Assembly: GCA_020310875.1 (NCBI GenBank)
Contig: CM035428.1
Coordinates: forward strand, 107,511,682-107,575,681
Origin: Ceratopteris richardii
Taxonomy: Eukaryota > Streptophyta > Polypodiopsida > Polypodiales > Pteridaceae
Reading direction: 5' to 3'
DNA: 64,000 nt
The notes beneath the pieces are model-generated. The model searched no databases, was not told where the DNA came from, and worked only from the letters and a program-made list of their open reading frames with translations. Position 1 is the stretch's first letter. Every line of letters begins with the position of its first letter. Shown in pieces: positions 45,401 to 55,137 of the stretch. The position numbers and the translations under genes are program-made.

Positions 45401-48400
45401 GAAGGAAAGAAACGGAAGAAGAGAGAAGTCTCACCAGAAGAGGAAGAATCTTTGTTTGAGGTCCCAGAAAATTTTAAGAAATATGAGATAGATGACAGGA
45501 GGGTCATGATAAGAATGCCTAAACGTGAGGCACAAGCAGGAGAAGCCTATGATAGCAAGGAAACCACCAAGAAAATAGTTGTCGCCATCGAGGAAGGAGA
45601 AGAAAGATGCACATACATAGGTCATGACCTAACAGAGGAAGAAGAGCATGCGCTAATAGCCTTGCTAAGAGAATACAGAGATGTGTTCGCTTGGAGTTAC
45701 AAGGATTTGAAAGGTGTTGACCCTGACATATGTTCACACACTATCCCCATGACCTCAGATGCTAAACCCTCTAAGCAAAAGCCTTATACATATAACGATA
45801 ACTACGCTGCCAAGATCAAGGAAGAGATAGATAGACTAGTTGAAGCTGGATTTATCTATGAAATTGAGCACACTTAATGGGTATCCCCCATTGTGGTGGT
45901 GCCCAAGAAGAACGGAAAATTGCGTGTATGCATTAACTTGAAGAAGGTCAATGCAGCCACAATTCGAGATAACTATCCACTTCCCATCACAGAACATCTC
46001 CTAGAACGAGTAGCAGGCAAGGAAGTGTACAGCTTCCTCGATGGATTTTCGGGCTACAATCAAGTAGCCATAGCTCCAGAAGATCAGCATAAGACAACCT
46101 TTGCCACAGAATGGGGCATTTTCGCCTTCAGAGTAATGCCATTTGGGCTTACCAATGCACCAGCTACCTTCCAGAGATTAATGTGCCATGTGTTTAAGGA
46201 GTTCCTGAGGAAGAATTTAGAAGTCTATGTTGATGATCTTTGTGCTCATTCCAATATTAGACAAACCCATATTCCTGAACTCAGACAAATCTTTGACAAA
46301 TGTAGAGAATATCAGGTCTGCCTGAACCCAGAAAAGTGCGTTTTTATGGTCAGGCAAGGCAAGATTCTAGGACACATAGTGTCAAAGAATGGCATATCTA
46401 CTGATGAAGAGAAAGTGAGAGCCATAGCAGAGCTACCTAGGCCAAGGAATGTCAAGGAAGTACAAGCTTTCATGGGGCATTGTGGTTATTACCGACGATT
46501 CATTCACATGTATGCCGTCATTGCAAAGCCCATGTACGGACTTCTGACTAATTTTGAGTGGACTGATGAATGTGAGAACTCCTTCCAGGAGCTTAAACGA
46601 AGATTATGTTCAGCACCAATCTTGACCACGCCAGATTGGAATAAGCCTTTCCATGTTCATGTGGATGCATCCAATTATGCTATTGGGTGTGTACTCGCGC
46701 AACCTACTGGCGAAGGTAATATGGATCTTCCCATTGCCTACGCTAGTAGACAGTTGAACGCAGCTGAAGGAAATTATACCACTACTGAAAGAGAAGGATT
46801 AGGCATGGTATATGCAGTCAAGAAATTTAGACACTATTTGCTTGCAAATAAGTTTAAATTTTTCACTGATCACCAAGCATTGTTATATCTCGTGAACAAG
46901 CCATGCAATACAGGAAGATTAGTAAGATGGTTTCTCTTACTAATGGAATATGACTTTGAGGTTGTGGTAAGAAAAGGAAGAACTCATTTGAGAGCAGATC
47001 ATCTCTCTAGGCTCACATCTGGAGAAGCCCCACAAGGAGTGTCAGATGACCTCCCTGATGCTTACTTGTTTAACTTGGAAGTTGTACCGCAGTGGGCTAA
47101 GTCATTGGTACCAGTATTGATGTACGGGCCTAATCATCCAGTGGTGAACACACGGAATAGGGAGGTTGTGAGAGCCCAAAAGTACCACATCATGGCAGGA
47201 AGCATGTACAAGCACACAGATCAAGGGATCTTGGCTTGTTGCGTAGAAGAGGATGAGTACGCTAAATGGTTGCAATTAGCACATGTAGGTGCATTAGAGC
47301 AACACTACTCAAAGCAACGAACTTTACAGACTCTAAAGAGACTCGGAGTGCATTGGCCAACTATGGAAGCTGATGTCCAAAAGTTGTGCAAGGAATGCCC
47401 AATCTGTTGCACTAAACCACCTGTGGAACATGCTACTCTGTATCAAGTATCCATTGTGCCAGATTGGAGCGAACCTCTAGTATCCTTCCTAAGGACAAAC
47501 ACATTCCCTCCAGACATGACTCTGGCTAGGAAAAGGAGTTTAGAACAAGAAGCCCTGGATTACTCACTCATTGGTGATAATCTATACAAACGCGGTAAAG
47601 ATGGTTACCTGAGACTGTGTGTCCATGAGAGTGAATATCTTAAGATCTTGGAAACTGCTCACCAAGGTGTAGCAGGAGGACACTTTGGACCAGATCGGGT
47701 GATCAAGGCAGTACTATTTGCGGGCTTCTGGTGGCCTACCCTTCACATGGATGCACATACCTATGTGAAACGGTGTGATGTCTGTCAGAGAACTCAGTAT
47801 CCTATACGCAGAGATGAGATGCCACTGAAGCCTATGATGGGCGGACGTGCATTCTCTAAGTGGGGAATAGACTTTGTAGGTCCTATCAACCCTCCAGCTA
47901 AGGGTTCCCATGCTGAGTATATCATAGTTGCCACGGATTATCTAACCAAGTGGGTAGAGGTAAAAGCCACAACGAAGAACGATGCTCAGACAACTGCTAA
48001 ATTCTTGTTTGAGAATGTATTCACAAGATACGGGCTACCCATAGAGCTAGTTAGTGATAGAGGCACTCACTTCTTGAATGAAGTTATTGAAAATCTGCTC
48101 CAAGAATTCTTGGTAGTGCATAAGAAGTCTGCCCCATATCATCCCCAAGCAAATGGGCAAGCCGAAAGCACCAATAAGATCCTATGCAATGTATTGACAA
48201 AATTAGTGAACAACAAACGCTCTGATTGGGACAAACAGCTACACCATGCTGTTTGGGCATACCGAGTCGCCTACAAAACGGTACTCCAAGCCACCCCCTT
48301 TCATATGGTTTTTGGCCAAAACGTAGTGCTACTGTTGGACTTTTTAATACCTACATTAAAAGTAGCACAAGAACACGAATGGACGGGTCATGAACTCTCC

Positions 48401-49054
48401 TCTAGACTTTTTGACCTTGAACGATTAGGAGAAACCAGACTGAGAGCAGCTGCAGGGATATATGCAGCTAAGAAGAGACAGAAGGCATACTTTGATGCCC
48501 ATGTGAAGGATAAGGGTTTAAAAGCAGGAGATCTAGTTTTAGTCTACACATTGAAACAACACGCAAGGAAGCTAGAAAAGAGAGGCTACGGCCCTATGAT
48601 CATCAATAGGATCTCCACGAGTGGAGCAGTACAACTAGCCACTCTAGAGGGGGATGTTCTCCCAAACTATATTAGCGGATGCAGAGTCAAGCTGTATCAG
48701 GAACCCCTCACGGAGGAAATGCTAAGTCGACTCAATACTGCTAAGCAACATAAAGAGGAGGAAAAACGAATTCGAGAAGAAGCTCAGGCAGAGGCCTTAG
48801 AGCGTATCAGACGAATGAGGTTGAGGAGACAAGGGAGGGATCAGCCTATGACTGACACTCAAGCGTCTCCACGCTATCACATGGCCATGTGTGAGGCTTC
48901 AGGTGAACGTACCCATAAGATAGTGGACCGACGACCTTTTGTGACCCTAGAAATAGGACAAAGAGACAACACAACAAGCGTGAGAGCTTTAATTGATTCA
49001 GGAGCAGCCACTAGTGCAGTTCGGCTTATTGCAAGCAGCTGCAATTGGAGGTAA
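45401..49054 (+). CDS. RT, RNase H and integrase part of the element E polyprotein
   Basis: Same frame as gag, with one stop (TAA 45875-45877) just before RT motif WVSPIVVVPKK. RT: LRVCINLKKVN, FLDGFSGYNQ, FGLTNAPATF and YVDDL (about 45900-46600). RNase H: HVHVDAS, TTEREGL, FFTDHQAL (about 46640-46900). Integrase: H-x-H/C-x2-C zinc finger with HQGVAGGHF and CDVCQRT (about 47650-47800), core with WGIDFVGP, LVSDRGTHF and NGQAESTNK giving D,D,E (47860-48180), and a C-terminal part to about 48760. A frame change near 49035 ends it at 49054, inside the start of the post-integrase protease, whose DSGA lies at about 49000. I see no chromodomain. Confidence 0.92.
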
Positions 49055-50049
49055 AACCCCTAGAAGCATATCTGATAGGACTAGGAGGTGTTGAAACCCC
49101 TTGCATGGGAGAGGTGGATCTTCCTCTCTACATACAAGAGGTCCTCATGCCAGCAAAAGTGCTAGTGTGTGAAGACGAGGATCTGACCGAACCTCTTGTC
49201 TTAGGCCAAGACTGGATCTATGATCACGCAGTCAACCTCAACCTAAGAAGTGGACTTCTTCAGGTTTGGGTAGGCCAAAGCCGTCTCACGATTGAATTAG
49301 AAAATCAAGCACTCAAACCAATAGAACAGGCACCAACTCCTGGTCCCTCCAGGAATCCACATGAAGATAACAATGTTGTTCTGGTACAAACTTCTATGGT
49401 GCAGAGGATTTTCAATCGTACTGAAGGTATAGGAGCCAATAAGGAGTTCCTAACTGATCCAAAGAAGATTCTAAACGAGCAGACCGAACATCACCCGACA
49501 CAAAGGAGGCTGATGATCAAGAGGCAGGAGCGCCAACCTGTACAACATGGAGCATCTCGTGGCGCAAAGCAGATCTGGATATGCAAGGATGGAAGACCCA
49601 CAACTCTAATAGCAGACTCTCAAGGAGACAAGAAACGAGCCTCAACATCAAGGAACAAAGTGAAGAAGCCCTCTAGGATAACCCCTAGGCATGCCATTTT
49701 TATTTGGGTTCCTAAGCGGTCAATGAAGGCCATCCCTAATGCTAGACAGATATGGGTGCCCAGGGCCTGCTTACAAGCTCAAATTACTTCACCTTCAGGC
49801 ACTAGGATGAAGCCACATTCACAAACACTCGTGGCCAACAACTCAGAAAATGAAAAGATACCTACACCTCTCACTGTCTCCACTCCCATCAACCCTAGGA
49901 ATGTCTGGAAATGGGTACCCAAAAGGTCCCAAATACATCACACTCTCATCCAGAAATCTTCACCTGTCTTTAACTCTAAGAGCTACAAATCCTCTATCAA
50001 AGTGTGGAGAATTAAACTGTGTATTAAACCCCCTGACCCAATTCTGTAA
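48950..50049 (+). CDS. Post-integrase retropepsin-like domain and W-V-P-K tail of element E
   Basis: RRPFVTLEIGQ and LIDSGAATSAV (about 48928-49020) lie in the integrase frame. After a 1-base frame change near 49035-49050 the homologous protein goes on from 49045 with GLGGVETPCMGEVDLP and LVLGQDWIYDH (to about 49230), a layout like a retropepsin: catalytic DSG, a G-rich flap-side segment, a hydrophobic-G-x-D end. A basic, low-complexity tail follows with motifs IWICK, IWVPK, IWVPR, KWVPK and VWRIK (49570-50030), ending at TAA 50047-50049 after PPDPIL. Element A has the same arrangement and the same PPDP ending. Whether this second protease cuts proteins, or is only a binding fold, is unknown. 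Confidence 0.75.
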
Positions 50050-50279
50050 ATCCGTCCACTCTAGCACAAGAGCATTCTGAGCCCATTGCATAACCAAAGT
50101 ATGCATCTAGGACGACACTGACCTCTAATCACCACTCACACCTATCACAAACACTTCACCACTAACCACTGACCTCCGGGATTGTCATGTTAGTATTGTG
50201 AAGGGAACACCATTACATCTTGTTTCCTATGCAACACTAATGTGCCTTTCTTCTTCCAGCAGATAAGCAACCTACTCTC
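50050..50279 (+). promoter_or_regulatory. Spacer between pol and aORF1 with candidate splice acceptor (element E)
   Basis: CACTAAT branch-point-like motif at 50235-50241, then TGCCTTTCTTCTTCCAG with AG at 50258-50259, 20 bases before the aORF1 ATG (a second CAG follows at 50260-50262). Element A has an acceptor-like sequence at the matching place. Confidence 0.45.
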
Positions 50280-51458
50280 ATGGCAACAGCGGCAGGCATA
50301 AGCTCTCAGGCAGGCTCTGGTGCTCCAATCAATTGGGATGCCATGCCAGTGGAGGCCCCACCAACAGCTCGGCCTCAAGAGTTCGTGAATGTGCGGAGAC
50401 TTCCTATTCCAGATCCACCCAATGGCCTAACCAAAAGAGTAAAGGGGCATTCTCACTGGTTCAATGAGATGCCAGGAGATTTGGGAGACGCGGATCACAT
50501 CTGGGAATCCAAAATGGAATGTGGAGGAGTGTGGTGGACCTTCCAGTTCTTCTCTCGAGAATTCGAAGCATTGCAAAATGCAGCTCCACTTCAAGATATC
50601 TGGCAAAAGGCAGGATTACAAACTTATTTCAGTGCAGCTCTGCCTAAACCCGATTTCCTCAGGTGCTACTACCTAATTGCCACGCTGAAGCCGACAGGGG
50701 ATAAGGATCATTCAGGCACATTCTGGGTGCCCTCCTTGTCAAATTTGGAGGAAATGAGGAAGTTTGAATTGAATGTTACTTTAATCAGGGAAGCACTTCA
50801 GATGTATGGCACGTATGTACCATCTGACCGCGACCTCTTGATACCTGAGTCGATGAAAAGCAATAGAATCAAGAAGCTAAAAGAAATGTGCGCCCTCACC
50901 CCCAACATCGCCATACCTTTGCGGATGTGCCTCCAACACTTCGCATTCCCCGCTCAGGACCGTTTCACTCAACCTCACAAGAAAATATGGTATGGGCTAT
51001 ATCTAGCAGAGACTGGAAGCTTGCCCATTAAGATGCCGGTATGGATCTTAGACCAAGTGTATGAGGCAGGCAAGCGGGGAGTGAGAAAGCCTACTCTACA
51101 TGGTTGTTGTGCGCTTACAAGAATTATCTATAGATGTCTTGCATATGATGTGCCAGTTGCCAGAGCCTTAAAGTATGCACAATTGGAGTTGTTCAAAGGG
51201 TGGAAGTCAGGGAGCCAGCCTGCAAAACGAATGCGTGGATCGCTCTCCCAGGTAACGATCCCTCAAGAAGCCACGACCGACGCTTCTTCCCGACCAGAAG
51301 CTCAGGTCACACCTTTCACGATCCATCTTCAAGGAGTTCAAGCTGGGGAGGTGGTACAACCTGTTCCATCCGCCCCTCCACTACCTACCGATGCAGAGTT
51401 TGCATCTATGGCCACCTTCACAGAGGATCCAAACTTCGATTTTGAAAGATTCCTGTAG
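50280..51458 (+). CDS. aORF1 of element E (post-pol protein of unknown function)
   Basis: 392 codons, intact. The ATG is supported by the conserved start MATAAGISSQAG and the acceptor-like site upstream. Conserved with A and C over most of its length: a Trp- and Phe-rich first half (GHSHWFN, WWTFQFFSREFE, LPKPDFLRCYYLIATLKP), a middle MCLQHFAFPAQDRF-TQPHKKIWYGLYLAE segment, and a helix CCALTRIIYRCLAYDVPVARALKYAQLE, then a basic patch AKRMRGSLSQ and an acidic end. No signal peptide, transmembrane segment or enzyme motif seen. It ends at TAG 51456-51458, but the frame continues open for 200 more codons into aORF2. It could be a structural, env-position or nucleic-acid-binding protein; no family assigned. 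Confidence 0.88.
   Translation: MATAAGISSQAGSGAPINWDAMPVEAPPTARPQEFVNVRRLPIPDPPNGLTKRVKGHSHWFNEMPGDLGDADHIWESKMECGGVWWTFQFFSREFEALQNAAPLQDIWQKAGLQTYFSAALPKPDFLRCYYLIATLKPTGDKDHSGTFWVPSLSNLEEMRKFELNVTLIREALQMYGTYVPSDRDLLIPESMKSNRIKKLKEMCALTPNIAIPLRMCLQHFAFPAQDRFTQPHKKIWYGLYLAETGSLPIKMPVWILDQVYEAGKRGVRKPTLHGCCALTRIIYRCLAYDVPVARALKYAQLELFKGWKSGSQPAKRMRGSLSQVTIPQEATTDASSRPEAQVTPFTIHLQGVQAGEVVQPVPSAPPLPTDAEFASMATFTEDPNFDFERFL
51456..51458 (+). promoter_or_regulatory. Conserved in-frame amber codon between aORF1 and aORF2 (element E)
   Basis: CTG-TAG-ACG. C has CTG-TAG-ACT at the same homologous site and A has GAG-TAG-GCA. Downstream sequence is homologous in frame before any ATG shared by the copies, which suggests readthrough. 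Confidence 0.5.
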
Positions 51459-54400
51459 ACGGTCCCCCTATCAGACAGTGAAGATTCCACTAACAATGTT
51501 GATCTGGGTGCATCAGTCCAAAGAGAACAGCCACGGGGCGAGACGAGCAGAGTACATGGGGAAGAAGTGACACAACATCCTCATGACCCGAACACACAAG
51601 TTCATGAAGGTGCACAAAGAAATGACCCCGAAGACAGTGAAGAGGAGGCCCCTGCCTACACAGCACAACTCAGACGGCTATACAGGACAATCAAGCAGGT
51701 GCAGAGAAGACACAAGATGACAGAAGAGGCGAATAGAGCCCTAGTGAATCAAATGCTTCAAAATGAGAATGTCGACTCACATTTTGTGGAATCATTGAAC
51801 CTATTGGCTGAGACATGTGGGATCGGGGAAGCATTGAGGACAATGGTCTATCAGGAAAACCCTACCTATGATGAACGAAGGATTGATACACGTCCACGAC
51901 GAGGGAAAATGATTCAAATGGAGGTCTCTACAGCCTTGCCTACTACAGTTTCCGAGGATGTTCACATGATGAGCGCAAATCCCATTGACGAACAAGATGT
52001 AATTACACAGGTACCATCTCCACCACCACCTCCCATTCAACCCTCAGAACCCCTTTCCACTAGTCTTCGGAACAACTGATATCCAACCCTCATGAAACCA
52101 TTGTACACACCTCTGTTTTTACATCCTTCCCATTACCCACATCCATCACTTCCACCCAAATTTTTGAACCTCACACCGGTCATCCTGCCACCGATCAAAC
52201 CATAATAGGTCACCCTTCCTATCTCCCCGCCCTTGGACAACCACTTGCCACTAGCCAGACCTCATCCCATCCTTTCCCATTCACCCACACCCAAACCCTA
52301 TCCACCACTTCCCTAGTAACCGCCTCATGCTCAACCCAAATCACACAACCATCTTTCTGGACAAACCTTGTAAATATACTCCAATAGGTGGATAATTATA
52401 ATAAAAAGTCCCTCTCCCAACCCCACTCCGCCACATTCACTGCCACCACTATCACACCACCCACCATTCCTGTATTCACAGTGCACGAATCACACACTCT
52501 CATGTCCGATTCCATGGACATCTCACCATCCACAGGATCACCCACCACCACGGTTCTTCCAACATCACCACGTGTCACGTCACTCACATCACCATTGCCA
52601 GACACGGTAGGCACAACATCCACTTTTCCCTTTCCCATCTCCCGACCCCTTGCATCGTCCACCCTCACCCCTGCACCCACCTCATTTAGTAATGCACTCG
52701 ACACCATGCTCGAAGCGGCTGCCCAACTTAAACAGGAATACAAGTTATTAGAAGAAAACAATAAGGAGCTCTGTACATTGTCATCCCACCTCCAGGCACG
52801 TGTCACTGCCTTGGAGTTGTCTAATATGGAGTTACAGTAGGAGGTGACCACCCTCCAACAATACCAGGTGGAGCTCGAGTCCACACATACAGAGAAGCGC
52901 AGGGCAACGGAAGATCAACTTAGAGATCAACTAGCCCGTAACGCTAGACTACAACGAAACATGGCCCTACTCCGACGCCATTTAGCGGCTGCCCAAGAAG
53001 AAAACAAAAGACTACAGCAACAGAACCAAGACAACCTCGAAGCAGCCATGGAAAATACTCCAGGGGCACCCATCGACCCTGCTAAATTCCAAGCCATCCC
53101 CTCAGAGAATATACAACAAATATTAGAAACCTATGCCACTCTCTTAGAAGCTCATGATCAGCTTGCTGACCAAGTGAAAGACCTACAGAAAGCCCAGGTG
53201 CCAGCACCACACCAACAAGAACCTAAAGAGATGGCCAATGCTGCAACCTCACCAGAGCCAGAATTATCAGTAACCAATGAGGTACTTGAGCTACGGCAGC
53301 AGGTGGCAGAACTAAAAATTAAATTGTTATAGTATGAACGACCTCCCTCTCCACCTGATCAAACCATCGAAGAAGACACAGTAGTCATTCCAGTGGAGGA
53401 AACATTCGAAGATACTTATGAGCCACAACCTCTTCCAGGTGGCAGGATCACTGAAGAGGGACATGATACATATGAGGAGCCCCCGTCAGCATGGATGAAG
53501 CAGGTCGAGGAGATGGGCCACACTCACGAAGAGCGTGTTGCAACTCAGATGCTAGCCATGAAAACCATAGAGGAGACCATACTCAAGTCTGAATATTTCT
53601 CAAACTTGGCTCCTAGGCGGTTGATAACTAGCTCAGAGTTACAATACAAACCTTATTTTGTATTGTGGGCAGACTATAATGCTGAGATCAAACGCATAAC
53701 CAACAAGTACCCCTCGTTCGCAACACAGTTCGAACCAGAGGACATCCCAGAGGCAGCCAGAAAAGGGGTGATATTTCAACCTACTTGGAGGCAAAGATTA
53801 CTGGAAACATACCCGGAAATGCTGAGAACATGGGATCACGCTCCCATGCATTTGAAGTATAACCCCTGTTATGGGCCAGTACAAAGAAGAAGATCATGGA
53901 AGGCCTTCGCCATCAAGGTTCAGAACAACGCAAATTGTAAAGAATGGCTCAATTACCCTGCAATCGCACCCCCAACCGGCACACCTACAGTATCATACAT
54001 GATAGTCACTATCAGACATTGGATGCCACGCCTCCACCCCATGCCGGATGTCGCCGCTCAAATGATGCTCAAAATTTTGGACATGATGCAAGTGGTCCTA
54101 AAGACCTTTCGAAACGTACATAACATCCAGCCTTCAATCCCGGGCTTCATCAACGGTAATTATGATTTGCTCTATGACATGAGCACGACCCCTAGCATTC
54201 GAGTAGCTTACGCATGGCATGCACGAATAAGATATCTCCCTGCCTGCTACAAGCAAACCTTTGATGATATGTTCACCACGGGGTTTTGGGAGTCACACTC
54301 CGAAGTGTTCGCACCACGGCCAACCCACCTGCTACATCTATTCGCGTGTGAACAAACGATGCACTCAGAACTCTACACAACGCCACAACCGAACATGCCG

Positions 54401-54541
54401 GGTGCCGTCAATTGGGAGGCCCTCCAGAGAGACTTGGTTCGGGGACTACGCATCAAGGAACAAGAAGTGGCAACCGACCTCCTGCAGAACTACATTGATG
54501 AAACAGTGGAGCAGAGGTCTGTCAGAGGCGACAGACGCTAG
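51459..54541 (+). pseudogene. aORF2 of element E (post-pol protein of unknown function, mutated)
   Basis: In frame with aORF1 after the TAG. Order: acidic linker and EEEAPAYTAQLRRLYRTIKQ (51640-51710), segment ending SLNLLAETCGIGEA (about 51790-51830), Pro/Thr/Ser-rich spacer (51960-52640), coiled coil with ELEENNKEL and EENKRLQQQNQ-type heptads (52700-53330), and a conserved globular C-terminal part (53570-54530) with VLWADYNAEIKR, YNPCYGPVQRRRSWK, PTVSYMIVTIRHW, LLYDMSTTPS and AYAWHARIRYLPA. A frameshift near 52075 and TAG at 52385-52387, 52838-52840 and 53330-53332 interrupt it; the first and third replace Gln found in C. Ends next to the PPT with RSVRGDRR. Confidence 0.85.
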
Positions 54542-54552
54542 GGGGGGGAGAG
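54539..54552 (+). other. Polypurine tract of element E
   Basis: AGGGGGGGGAGAG directly before the TGTTGACA start of the 3' LTR, overlapping the end of aORF2. Confidence 0.9.
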
Positions 54553-55132
54553 TGTTGACAGCACACGGGAAGAAGCAAGTACGGACACACATGCAGATCT
54601 AGCACTAAGGCAACCCTTCATTTTTTTTCAAAACCCTTACATCATTTTAAAGTGATTCTCATCACTAAAAACCCTTGTAAATATCATTTCACCTTTTTGT
54701 AGCTCCATTTTGTACAAGCCGAGGAGTCCTCGAGCTTGGGGAGCCTTAGAAGTAGTTGCCTGCCAATTTTCATAATTTTTAGACCTCGTTTGAGTCCTCA
54801 AATAAGCCCTGGAACCTAATTTTTAACTAGGCCGGACACTAGGTCTGGACAGGGCCAAAGCTAGTCAAAAACTATAAATAGAGCTAGAGAGCTCATTTTG
54901 GGGCTAGCTTCTTGTAGTTTTGAGCTTGTATGAGAACTTGGTTGCAATAGAAGTGATTCCATTGTCTTACTCTCGTTGTTCTTGCCGTGTGTGCGCGTGT
55001 GTGTGTATGTGTGTGCATGTTAGTGTGCTTCTCACTCACACATTGGTGCCGTCACTTGCTCGAGGTCTTCATACCATCCTCATGTCTTCCCGGATTGACA
55101 TTAAAGGAGGTGCTACTCGTCACTGAGCTACA
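54553..55132 (+). repeat. 3' LTR of element E
   Basis: 580 bp, equal to the 5' LTR except C54719 (T38395 in the 5' copy, a CpG to TpG type change). Confidence 0.97.
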
Positions 55133-55137
55133 AAGAG
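55133..55137. other. Right target-site duplication of element E (AAGAG)
   Basis: Same five bases as 38224-38228. Copia gag resumes directly after it. Confidence 0.95.

Larger units (their letters stand above)
38229..55132 (+). mobile_element. Element E: complete 16.9-kb Ty3/gypsy element with post-pol ORFs
   Basis: Two 580-bp LTRs differing at one position (T38395 versus C54719), 5-bp target duplication, tRNA-Asp PBS and PPT. Internal order: leader with tandem repeat, gag, protease, RT, RNase H, integrase, second retropepsin-like domain, WVPK tail, aORF1, aORF2. Length and additional ORFs recall the Tat/Athila branch of Ty3/gypsy, which also often uses tRNA-Asp; this placement is an inference. 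Its ORFs contain at least five stops besides the conserved amber and two frameshifts, so it is inactive though recently inserted. Confidence 0.95.

Noticed and set aside
50280-54541. Classical envelope gene
   Set aside because: Position fits, but I see no signal peptide, hydrophobic fusion segment or transmembrane helix in aORF1 or aORF2.
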